This document shows positions 29,662 to 36,450 of a stretch of 48,030 bases of DNA, piece by piece. The notes beneath the pieces are model-generated. The model searched no databases. It had not been told where the DNA came from and was given only the letters and a program-made list of their open reading frames with translations. This stretch comes from Streptomyces tateyamensis (lineage in GTDB: Bacteria; Actinomycetota; Actinomycetes; Streptomycetales; Streptomycetaceae), in contig NZ_PYBW01000134.1 of the NCBI RefSeq assembly GCF_003205575.1, forward strand, positions 1-48,030, in the 5' to 3' direction. A program made the position numbers and the translations under genes. Position 1 is the stretch's first letter, and each line of letters starts with the position of its first letter.

Positions 29662-30683
29662 GCGAGAGCAGCAGTACCGGCCAGGAACCACCGCTGCCCG
29701 GCGGCGCACCGGGCGGCCCGCTTCCGGTGCCGGGCGAGGCGGCCCGGGAGTTCTACCTCGGGGTGCTGGGCGAGGGCGGCCGGCTGCGGATGGCCGAGGT
29801 GACCGCCGGGCAGCACCCGCTGGTCGGCGAACTGCTGGAGCTCGGACTGCTGACCGCCGACCCCGCCGACGGGGTCTTCACCGCGGTCAACCCGCGGGTG
29901 GTGGGCGGCCGGCTCAGCGAGGACCTGCGCTCGGCCGGCACCCGGCTGCTGGTCCAGGCCCAGGAGATGCCCACCCTGCTGGAGGACCTCAGCCGCGCCT
30001 ACGACCTGACGGCGCGCAAGGTGGACCGCTCCGGCGAGGTGCTGCACCTGCACGAGACGGAGCAGATCAACGCCCGCCTCGACGCGCTGTTCGCCGGGTC
30101 CGCCGACGAGATCCTCACCGCCCAGCCGGGCAGCGCGCTGCCCACCCCGGTGCTGGCCCAGTCGGCCCGGCGCACCAAGCCGTTCCTGGCGCGCGGCGGG
30201 GCCGGCCGCTGCCTGTTCGAGCCCGCCGCCCGCTCCGACGGGCCGACCACCGCCTACGTGCTGGAGGCCACCGAGCTGGGCGCCCGGTTCCGGGTGCTGG
30301 GCGAGTCCTTCAAGCGGATGACCATCTTCGACCGGCACACCGCGGTGATCCCCACCGCGGCCGACTACACCGGCCTGGCGGTGGTGGACGACCCGGCCGT
30401 GGTGGCCTTCCTGGTCGGCATGTTCGAGCGCGACTGGCAGCGGGCCGAACCGGTGCCCTGGTCGACCACCGCCCCCGACCCGGCCGCCCTGCCGGTGCCC
30501 GCCCAGGTCGGCCGGATGCTCTCGCAGGGGCTCACCCAGCGCACCATCGCCACCCGGCTGGGGCTCAGCGAACGCACCGTGGCCGGCCACATCTCCCGGC
30601 TGCGCGAGCAGTACGACGCCCAGACCCTGTTCCAGCTCGGCTGGCTGATGCGCGCGGCTGCGGGGGAGCGTCGGTCGGCATGA
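29658..30683 (+). CDS. TrmB/PLD-like LuxR-type HTH regulator, paralogue 2
   Basis: A protein of 341 residues. ATG 29658 has GGGGGAGA 7 bases upstream. After a 25-residue Pro/Gly-rich leader it follows paralogue 1: AREFYLGVLGEGGRLRMAEV, ILTAQPGS, CLFEPAARSD, SFKRMTIFDRHTAVIP, MFERDWQRAEPVPW and the HTH GLTQRTIATRLGLSERTVAGH ending TLFQLGW. Its stop overlaps the start of paralogue 3 (ATGA), so the two are translated together and may work as a hetero-oligomer. Confidence 0.87.
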   Translation: MSESSSTGQEPPLPGGAPGGPLPVPGEAAREFYLGVLGEGGRLRMAEVTAGQHPLVGELLELGLLTADPADGVFTAVNPRVVGGRLSEDLRSAGTRLLVQAQEMPTLLEDLSRAYDLTARKVDRSGEVLHLHETEQINARLDALFAGSADEILTAQPGSALPTPVLAQSARRTKPFLARGGAGRCLFEPAARSDGPTTAYVLEATELGARFRVLGESFKRMTIFDRHTAVIPTAADYTGLAVVDDPAVVAFLVGMFERDWQRAEPVPWSTTAPDPAALPVPAQVGRMLSQGLTQRTIATRLGLSERTVAGHISRLREQYDAQTLFQLGWLMRAAAGERRSA

Positions 30684-31636
30684 GCGGCGTTCAACTGCCG
30701 GACGAGCAGGCCCGGGAGCTGTACCTGCGGCTGCTGGAGCGCGGCGGGCTGTGGCCGGTGGCCGAGGTCGGGCCGGCCGAGGCGCCGGTGTTCGAGCGGC
30801 TGCGGGCGGCCGGGCTGGCGACGGTGATCGCGCCGGACCTGAGGGAGGTCTGGCTCGCGGTCGACCCGCAGCTGGCCGGTCAGCAGCTCAGTGCCGGGCT
30901 GCGAGCCGCCGGGGTGGCGCTGCTGGCCAAGGCGGACGAGGCGGTGCCGGAGTACACCGAGCTGGTCGAGGCTTTCGACCGGCTGCCCGACCGGCTGGCC
31001 GGGCGCCGGGTGATCCGGAACGTGGCGGAGCTGGAACCGATCCAGCGCCGGGTGGAGCAGCTCATCCGGACCTGCCGCAGGGAGGTGGTGGCCGCGCAGC
31101 CCGGGGGGTCGCGGCCGGCCGAGGTGCTGCCCACCATGTACGCCAACGCCCGGGACCTCGCCGCACGGGGACTGGTCCTGCGCACCCTGTACCAGCCTGC
31201 CGTCCGGGCCGACCCCGGCACGGCGGCCTACGCCGCCTACGCGACCGGCCTCGGGATGCGGATCCGCGTGCTGGACGAGGACTTCAAACGCGTCATGATC
31301 TTCGACCGCAGGGTGGCGGTGATCCCCGGCCGGGAGGACAACATGAGCGCCACCTTCGTCGAGGAGCCGGCCCTGGTCGACGTCCTGGTGGCGATGTTCG
31401 AGCGGGACTGGGAGCGCGCCGAGCGGGTCCGCTGGGAGTCGCCGGTGGAGCCCGGCGACGCCCCGCTGATCGCCCTGCTCGCCCAGGGCCTCACCCAGCG
31501 GACCATCGGCAGCCGGCTGGGCCTGAGCGAGCGGACGGTCGCGGCCCGGATCGCCGCCCTGCGGGAGCGGTACGACGCGCAGACGCTCTTCCAGCTGGGG
31601 TGGCAGGCCCGGGCCGGCGCCGTACCACCGCAGTGA
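30680..31636 (+). CDS. TrmB/PLD-like LuxR-type HTH regulator, paralogue 3
   Basis: A protein of 318 residues, starting inside the ATGA overlap with paralogue 2. Same layout: ARELYLRLLERGGLWPVAEV, VVAAQPGGSRP, RTLYQPAVRADPGT, DFKRVMIFDRRVAVIP, MFERDWERAERVRWES and the HTH GLTQRTIGSRLGLSERTVAAR ending TLFQLGW. It is the shortest of the four. It ends 7 bp from the stop of the convergent nucleoside-deoxyribosyltransferase-like gene, with no clear terminator between. Confidence 0.87.
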   Translation: MSGVQLPDEQARELYLRLLERGGLWPVAEVGPAEAPVFERLRAAGLATVIAPDLREVWLAVDPQLAGQQLSAGLRAAGVALLAKADEAVPEYTELVEAFDRLPDRLAGRRVIRNVAELEPIQRRVEQLIRTCRREVVAAQPGGSRPAEVLPTMYANARDLAARGLVLRTLYQPAVRADPGTAAYAAYATGLGMRIRVLDEDFKRVMIFDRRVAVIPGREDNMSATFVEEPALVDVLVAMFERDWERAERVRWESPVEPGDAPLIALLAQGLTQRTIGSRLGLSERTVAARIAALRERYDAQTLFQLGWQARAGAVPPQ

Positions 31637-31643
31637 CGGCGGA

Positions 31644-32261
31644 TCAGCCGGTGGCCGCGCCGGTGCTGGGCCAGCTGCCGTAGGGGTCCACGTGGGCGGA
31701 GAGCGGGCCGAACTCGCCGGGGGCGGTCCAGAAGCCCTCGCGCAGCGAGAGCGCCATCCCGGCCCAGTCCAGCGCGGTCTCCACGATGTGGCGCAGGCTC
31801 TCCTGGGACCAGCTGTCGTCGAAGACCAGCGGCAGCACCGGGGCGACCTGCTCGATGGTGGCGATCAGCGGGTTGTGGGTGATCGCCTCGTCCACCAGCA
31901 GCACGATCGGCTTGCGCAGCGCCGAGCCCCAGCCGAGCTCCAGCGAGACGCCGGCCGACAGCGGCGAACCGACGTAGGCGAAGACCAGGTCGGCCGTCTG
32001 CATGGCGCGGAAGTCCGACGGGACCCGCGGCTCGGGGGCGCGGCCCTCGACGGTCCAGGCGTCGCTGTGGTGCGCGCTGAAGACGGCGGCACCGCTGCGC
32101 AGCAGCGAACTGCGCAGCGCCGTCAGCCGGGTCCGGCTGGCGAGGGTCACCACGCTGTCGGCCGGCCCGGTCAGCCGCATCAGGGGGGCGGCGAGGAAGA
32201 CACGGGCCCGGCGCCCTTCGGGGGCCTGGACTGCGTGCTGGCGCATGTAGGGCTCAGTCAT
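31644..32261 (-). CDS. Nucleoside 2-deoxyribosyltransferase-like protein
   Basis: A protein of 205 residues. ATG 32261 (MTEPYMRQHAV) has GGAG about 9 bases ahead; MRQHAV (32246) is an alternative. VFLAAPLMRLT opens the fold, RAMQTADLVFAYV is the central strand, and SAGVSLELGWGSALRKPIVLLVDE is the signature in which the Glu of LELGW aligns with the NDT nucleophile. NDT-like proteins swap bases on deoxynucleosides, but the superfamily also includes 5'-monophosphate hydrolases and proteins that bind or cut nucleotide signals. It is divergent from the peptide gene, with the tandem operators between, so it is probably co-regulated with it. Confidence 0.65.
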   Translation of the reverse strand: MTEPYMRQHAVQAPEGRRARVFLAAPLMRLTGPADSVVTLASRTRLTALRSSLLRSGAAVFSAHHSDAWTVEGRAPEPRVPSDFRAMQTADLVFAYVGSPLSAGVSLELGWGSALRKPIVLLVDEAITHNPLIATIEQVAPVLPLVFDDSWSQESLRHIVETALDWAGMALSLREGFWTAPGEFGPLSAHVDPYGSWPSTGAATG

Positions 32262-32436
32262 GGCGAATGGCTCCGGGGAAGTCGACGGTCCTGCGGAGTG
32301 TGGTGTCACCGCAGGTGAAGCAGCGGGTGGAGCAGGCCGGGACGACTCCTGAAGCCGCATCGAGCCGTGGGTACTCGGCATCCGCTCGCCTTATTGATCG
32401 TCACTGTCCGCGCCACACGGCGTCCACAGGACCGGT

Positions 32437-32469
32437 GTGTCATCTCCCTGACTGGCACTCGGATGACAT
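32437..32469. promoter_or_regulatory. 33-bp compound dyad, copy 1 (putative operator)
   Basis: GTGTCAT - 5 bases - TGACTGGCA - 5 bases - ATGACAT, centred on 32453. Outer arms match at 6 of 7 positions as an inverted repeat. The inner element is a near-palindrome around the central T. Copy 2 at 32515-32547 has exactly the same spacing. Confidence 0.7.
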
Positions 32470-32514
32470 CGACGAGCTGGCAGGGGCATGGCCGAAGACG
32501 CGCAGGGAAGGCAG

Positions 32515-32547
32515 GTGTCATATTTCTGCCTGGCAGCACGATGACAT
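32515..32547. promoter_or_regulatory. 33-bp compound dyad, copy 2 (putative operator)
   Basis: GTGTCAT - 5 bases - TGCCTGGCA - 5 bases - ATGACAT, centred on 32531, 78 bp from the centre of copy 1. The outer arms are identical to copy 1; the inner TGCC-T-GGCA is a perfect palindrome. It ends 136 bp before the peptide start codon. Confidence 0.7.
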
Positions 32548-32567
32548 GCATATTGCTATGCCCCGGC

Positions 32568-32657
32568 TTGCCATAGACCCGGGGCCACGGCTTTGATAAA
32601 CGCTTGTTCGCATCTGTGCGCGCAGAGGTCGGACATCAAAATGTGTGACAGTTATAT
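32568..32657 (+). promoter_or_regulatory. Candidate promoters of the DIGWT peptide gene
   Basis: Two options. TTGCCA (32568-32573) with TTTGAT 18 bases on starts 20 bp after operator copy 2, a position that fits activation by a bound regulator. CGGACA (32630-32635) with TTATAT (32652-32657) after a 16-base spacer is nearer the gene. The whole stretch is AT-richer than the flanks. Neither is certain. Confidence 0.35.
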
Positions 32658-32682
32658 CAGGTTCATGACAAGGAGGCCCCGC

Positions 32683-32913
32683 ATGCGCCGTGCACCTCGA
32701 ATCGTGATTCGCGCGCTTGCGGCTACTGCCGTCGCTGCCGCGGCCGTTCTGGCAGTCGGCTCCATATCTGCTGCGACGGCGCCTGCCGGTGCCAGTACTC
32801 GGGCCGACATTGGATGGACCCTGCGGCCTGCCTCGCAGGACATCGGCTGGACCGCTGCGGCCCCTGCCGATGCCGTGCTGGTGCAGCCCGACGACATCGG
32901 TTGGACCAAGTAG
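32683..32913 (+). CDS. Exported small peptide precursor with three DIGWT repeats
   Basis: A protein of 76 residues. AGGAGG (32671-32676) is 6 bases before the ATG. The N-terminus is a classical Sec signal: RRAPR, then a hydrophobic core (about 7-30), then APAGA with likely cleavage after Ala37. The remaining 39 residues contain DIGWT at 42-46, 53-57 and 71-75, the last followed only by Lys76. Spacers (LRPASQ and a 13-residue Ala/Val-rich piece) are unrelated. There are no cysteines. The codon use is less GC-biased than in neighbours. I infer a pre-pro-peptide giving several copies of a short DIGWT-containing peptide, or a cell-surface protein with three docking motifs. It is flanked by four paralogous regulators and preceded by two operators. 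Confidence 0.75.
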   Translation: MRRAPRIVIRALAATAVAAAAVLAVGSISAATAPAGASTRADIGWTLRPASQDIGWTAAAPADAVLVQPDDIGWTK

Positions 32914-32939
32914 CCGGCGTACGCGCGACGAAGCGGGCG

Positions 32940-33965
32940 CTACTCCCCCGCAGGGCGTTCGGCCTCGCCGTAGAGCCCGCCGGGGGAGTTCAGCGCCATC
33001 CGCCAGCCCAGCTGGAAGAGGGTCTCCGACTCGTACTCCTCGCGGAAGTCCGCGATGTGCCGGGCCAGCGTGCGTTCGCTGATGCCGAGGTTCCGGGCGA
33101 TCACCCGGTGCCCCACGCCCTGGATCATCATCCGCAGGATGTTGGTCCGCATGCGGGAGATGACCTCGGGCGGCACCTCCGTGGCACCGAGGAACGGGCT
33201 CGACCGCTCCCAGAGTCTCTGGTAGTTGTCGAGCAGGTAGCCGACGATGGCCGGATCACTGATGATCGCGGCCTTCTCGTTGTCCCCCTGGATCGGGATC
33301 ACCGCGTACTGCCGGTCGATGATGAAGAGCCTGGTGAAAGGCTCTGCCAGGGTGCGGACCTCGGCGCCGAACTCCGTCATCCGCTCCACGTACTGCCGGT
33401 GCGGCGCCGAGTAGCGGGCGCTGGGGTGGTAGACGATCCGCCGGGTGAGCCCGCGGCGCACCAGGCCCAGGTCGCGCTCCTCCACCTGCTGGACGGTGCC
33501 CTCGCGGCCGCGCCCGCCGGGCTGCGCGGTCAGCACCTCCGACTCGGCGTTGTCGAGCAGCGCCTCCAGCCGCCGGTTGATCTCCACCAGCCCGTGGATG
33601 TGCTCCACGGCGCCGCCGGGACCGGGCTGCTGCTCCAGCGTCTGGTACGCCTGGCTCAGGTCCTGCATGGCGGTCGGCACCGTCACCGCCTGCGAGAGAA
33701 GTGCCAGCGCCTGCTTCTGCCACGCCATACTCAGCCGGGTCGCCAGGCGGTTGGGATCTGTCGCAATAGCGGTCGCGGGATTTCCTTGGCCGATCACCAA
33801 TAGACCGAGTTGACTGAGTTCGGCTTTGGCGGAGTCCAGCTCGGGATCATCAAGCTGCAAGGTGCCACCTGCGGCGATTACCCGCAGGTACAGGGATTTG
33901 GCCTCCGGGGAGACGTACTCCGCGTGCTCCTTCTCGGCATCGCCCTTTGAGCCCGCCGAACTCAT
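32940..33965 (-). CDS. TrmB/PLD-like LuxR-type HTH regulator, paralogue 4
   Basis: A protein of 341 residues. The start at 33965 (MSSAGSKGDAEKEH) is preferred over the in-frame codon at 34046, because GAGGGAGGG lies 8 bases upstream. Same layout as the other three but more diverged: AKSLYLRVIAAGGTLQLDDP, VLTAQPGGRGREG, IVYHPSARYSAPH, PFTRLFIIDRQYAVIP, RLWERSSPF and the HTH GVGHRVIARNLGISERTLARH ending TLFQLGW. It converges with the peptide gene, 26 bp apart. An inverted repeat (34034-34066) lies just ahead of it. Confidence 0.85.
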   Translation of the reverse strand: MSSAGSKGDAEKEHAEYVSPEAKSLYLRVIAAGGTLQLDDPELDSAKAELSQLGLLVIGQGNPATAIATDPNRLATRLSMAWQKQALALLSQAVTVPTAMQDLSQAYQTLEQQPGPGGAVEHIHGLVEINRRLEALLDNAESEVLTAQPGGRGREGTVQQVEERDLGLVRRGLTRRIVYHPSARYSAPHRQYVERMTEFGAEVRTLAEPFTRLFIIDRQYAVIPIQGDNEKAAIISDPAIVGYLLDNYQRLWERSSPFLGATEVPPEVISRMRTNILRMMIQGVGHRVIARNLGISERTLARHIADFREEYESETLFQLGWRMALNSPGGLYGEAERPAGE

Positions 33966-34033
33966 CCCCAACCCTCCCTCTCCTGGGAAATCAGACGGCC
34001 CGCAAGCCAGCACTCTACGCAAGAACAGGCGCA

Positions 34034-34066
34034 CTTGGCACCCCACCTATTGGCGGGAATGCCAAG
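34034..34066. promoter_or_regulatory. Inverted repeat upstream of regulator 4
   Basis: CTTGGCA - 19 bases - TGCCAAG, 69 bp ahead of the regulator start. The 33-bp total span equals that of the two dyads ahead of the peptide gene, although the arm sequence differs. Confidence 0.5.
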
Positions 34067-34086
34067 CGCGCTCGGGAATCCGTCGA

Positions 34087-34599
34087 CTACCGCCGCGGCC
34101 GCCAGACCACCAGCGCGCTCGACTGCGCGGCCGGCTGGTACGGGACCAGGTCCCGCCGGTAGCTCGCGTGCACCGCGGCCTCCCGGGCCTGCAGTGCGGC
34201 GCCCGCGCCCTCGACGGCCGCGGCCAGTTCGGCGACCCGGGACTGGAGGGCGGCGACCTGGTTCTCCAGTTCGATGATCCGCTTGATCCCGGCCAGGTTG
34301 ATGCCCTCGTCCTGGGACAGCCGCTGCACCTCGCGCAACTGCTGGATGTCCCGGGCCGAGTAGCGCCGGCCGCCGCCGCCGGTGCGGTCGGGGCAGACCA
34401 GGCCGAGCCGGTCGTACTGGCGCAGCGTCTGCGGGTGCAGGCCGGAGAGCTCGGCGGCCACCGAGATCACGTAGACCGGGGTCTCCTCGGTGAGCACGTA
34501 GGCCGCCGCGGCGGCGACGGTGGGGCGCCGGCGCGGGCCGGGGCCACCGGGCAGGCCCTCGCCGAGACCTGCGCCGATACCGGGGTTGTCGGGGCTCAT
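34087..34599 (-). CDS. hspR: Heat-shock repressor HspR
   Basis: A protein of 170 residues of the MerR family. It represses the dnaK operon and clpB by binding HAIR dyads, with DnaK as co-repressor. The winged HTH is YVISVAAELSGLHPQTLRQY followed by DRLGLVCPDRTGGGGRRYS. A coiled coil with LENQVAALQSRVAELAAAV follows and makes the dimer. It is the last gene of dnaK-grpE-dnaJ-hspR, 6 bp after dnaJ, so HspR controls its own operon. The N-terminal 30 residues are Gly/Pro-rich and probably disordered. Confidence 0.95.
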   Translation of the reverse strand: MSPDNPGIGAGLGEGLPGGPGPRRRPTVAAAAAYVLTEETPVYVISVAAELSGLHPQTLRQYDRLGLVCPDRTGGGGRRYSARDIQQLREVQRLSQDEGINLAGIKRIIELENQVAALQSRVAELAAAVEGAGAALQAREAAVHASYRRDLVPYQPAAQSSALVVWRPRR

Positions 34600-34605
34600 G
34601 TCAGA

Positions 34606-35751
34606 TCACGCTCCCTCCGCCGCCTTGAACAGGGCGGCACGCGGGTCCTCGGACGCGGTGGCGTCGCGGTACTGCTCGAGTGCGGTCAGGGCCTCCCCGC
34701 TGGTCTCCTGCGGCACCGTCACCTCGACCGTGACCAGCAGGTCGCCGCGGGTGCCGTCCTTGCGGGTGGCGCCCTTGCCACGGGCCCGCAGGGTCAGGCC
34801 GTTGGCGCTGCCGGCCGGCAGCCGCAGCCGGACCGAGGGGCCGTTCAGGGTGGGGACGTCGATGGTGCCACCGAGCGCGGCCTCGGGGAAGGAGACCGGC
34901 ACCGTCACCGTGAGGTTGTCGCCCTTGCGGCCGAAGACGGGGTGGGTGGTGACGTGCACGGTGACGTAGAGGTCGCCGGGCTGGCCGCCCCGCTCGCCCT
35001 GGGCACCCTTGCCCTTGAGCCGGATCCGCTGGGCGTCCTGCACCCCGGCCGGGATCCGCACCTGCATGGTGCGGGCCGAGCTGGCCCGCCCGCTGCCGTG
35101 GCAGTCGGGGCACGGGTCGTCGACGATCATGCCGCGGCCCTTGCAGTCCCGGCAGGGCTCGGAGAGCGCGAAGGCGCCCTGGCCGCGGCTGACCGTGCCG
35201 GCGCCGACGCAGGTCGGGCAGACCCGCGGCGTGGTGCCGGCCTTGGCCCCGGTGCCGGCGCAGGCCCGGCAGGCCGCCTGACTGGTCATCCGCAGCGGGA
35301 CGGTGGCGCCGTCCACCGCCTCCTCGAAGCTGAGCGTCACCTCGGTCTCGACGTCGGCGCCGCGGCGCGGCTGGGCCTGCCGGCCGCCGCGGTTGAACAG
35401 GCCGCCGAACATGTCGCCGATCCCGCCGTTGCCCGCCTGCGAGCCGTTGAACAGGTCGCCGAAGTCGAAGCTGTACCCGTTGCCGCCGGCGCCCTGGCCG
35501 CGCATGCCGCCGGCCCCGAACAGGCTGCGCGCCTCGTCGTACTCCTTGCGGCGCTTCTCGTCGGACAGGACGTCGTAGGCCTCGGAGATGTCCTTGAAGC
35601 GCTCCTCCGCCTTGGCGTCGCCCTTGTTGGCGTCGGGGTGGAACTCCCGGGCGAGCTTGCGGTAGGTCTTCTTGATCTCGGTGGTGGTGGCGTCCTTGGG
35701 CACGCCGAGGACCTTGTAGTAGTCCTTCTCCACGTAGTCCTTCGTGCTCAT
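34606..35751 (-). CDS. dnaJ: Chaperone DnaJ
   Basis: A protein of 381 residues, full length. The J-domain is at about 10-75 with HPD in FHPDANKGD, then a Gly/Phe-rich stretch, then four CxxCxGxG-type zinc knuckles (CRACAGTGAKAG, CPTCVGAGTVSR, CRDCKGRGMIVD, CPDCHGSGRASS) and the C-terminal substrate domains. It brings clients to DnaK and stimulates its ATPase. The start at 35751 (MSTKDYVEKDYYKVLGV) has GGGAGG about 10 bases upstream. A long intercistronic hairpin lies between grpE and this start. This is the DnaJ1-type copy encoded with dnaK. Confidence 0.97.
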   Translation of the reverse strand: MSTKDYVEKDYYKVLGVPKDATTTEIKKTYRKLAREFHPDANKGDAKAEERFKDISEAYDVLSDEKRRKEYDEARSLFGAGGMRGQGAGGNGYSFDFGDLFNGSQAGNGGIGDMFGGLFNRGGRQAQPRRGADVETEVTLSFEEAVDGATVPLRMTSQAACRACAGTGAKAGTTPRVCPTCVGAGTVSRGQGAFALSEPCRDCKGRGMIVDDPCPDCHGSGRASSARTMQVRIPAGVQDAQRIRLKGKGAQGERGGQPGDLYVTVHVTTHPVFGRKGDNLTVTVPVSFPEAALGGTIDVPTLNGPSVRLRLPAGSANGLTLRARGKGATRKDGTRGDLLVTVEVTVPQETSGEALTALEQYRDATASEDPRAALFKAAEGA

Positions 35752-35784
35752 GACTTCAGCCACCTCCCGTAGTTGGTCGATACG

Positions 35785-35833
35785 GCGCTGCGGAGCCGCA
35801 CATCGCCACCGGCGACGTGCGGCCCCGCAGCGC
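35785..35833 (-). promoter_or_regulatory. grpE-dnaJ intercistronic hairpin
   Basis: Arms 35785-35807 and 35811-35833 with a 3-base loop. In the plus strand there are two A/C mismatches. In the minus-strand transcript both become U-G pairs, giving a fully paired 23-bp stem. It sits 8 bases after the grpE stop and 34 bases before the dnaJ start, so it could reduce read-through or protect one end of a processed mRNA. Confidence 0.7.
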
Positions 35834-35841
35834 ACAGCGTG

Positions 35842-36450
35842 TCAGTTCTCGGCCGCACCGTCAGCCTCGGGGGCCGCCGGGCCGTCGCCGTCCGGGCCGC
35901 CGGTGGACTGGGTGCCCGGCTGCGGCTCGGCCACCGCCACCATCGCCGGGCGGATGATCCGCTCGCCGATCCGGTAGCCGGGCTGCAGCACCTGCACGCA
36001 GGTGTCCTCGGTGACCTCCGAGGAGTAGCTGTGCATCAGCGCCTCGTGCAGGTTCGGGTCGAAGGGCTCGCCCTCCTTGCCGAACTGCTGCAGGCCCAGC
36101 TTGGCCACCACGGTCTCCAGCGACTCGGCGACCGACTTGAAGCCGCCGGTCACCTCGCCGTGCTCGCGGGCCCGGCCGATGTCGTCCAGCACGGGGATCA
36201 GCGACTCCAGGATGTTGGAGACCGCGATCTCACGCACCGTCAGCCGGTCCCGCTCGACCCGCTTGCGGTAGTTCTGGTACTCGGCCTGCAAGCGCTGCAG
36301 GTCGGCCGTACGCTCGGCCGCCTCGCGCTTGGCGGCGGCCGCGTCACCGTCCCCCGAGAGGGCCTTGAGGGCTTCCTCGGCGGCCTGGATCACCGCGTCG
36401 TCGGCGTCGGAGTCGTCGCCGGGCTCGACGCCCTGCGGCTTCTCCGTCAT
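35842..36450 (-). CDS. grpE: Nucleotide exchange factor GrpE
   Basis: A protein of 202 residues. It releases ADP from DnaK. Order: an acidic N-terminus, a long coiled coil with DLQRLQAEYQNYRKRVERDR, then the beta domain with FDPNLHEALMHSYSSEV and VLQPGYRIGERIIRPAMVAV. The start overlaps the dnaK stop in an ATGA, so translation is coupled. The C-terminal tail is Pro/Gly-rich and acidic. Confidence 0.97.
   Translation of the reverse strand: MTEKPQGVEPGDDSDADDAVIQAAEEALKALSGDGDAAAAKREAAERTADLQRLQAEYQNYRKRVERDRLTVREIAVSNILESLIPVLDDIGRAREHGEVTGGFKSVAESLETVVAKLGLQQFGKEGEPFDPNLHEALMHSYSSEVTEDTCVQVLQPGYRIGERIIRPAMVAVAEPQPGTQSTGGPDGDGPAAPEADGAAEN

Noticed and set aside
32643..32670. A third copy of the GTGTCAT/ATGACAT operator nearer the peptide start
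   Set aside because: GTGTGAC and CATGACA are present, but the spacing (14 bases) and arm symmetry do not fit the other two copies.
32683..32913. DIGWT peptide as a lanthipeptide or other modified-peptide precursor
   Set aside because: No cysteines in the mature part, a Sec-type signal rather than a leader, and no modification enzyme gene nearby.
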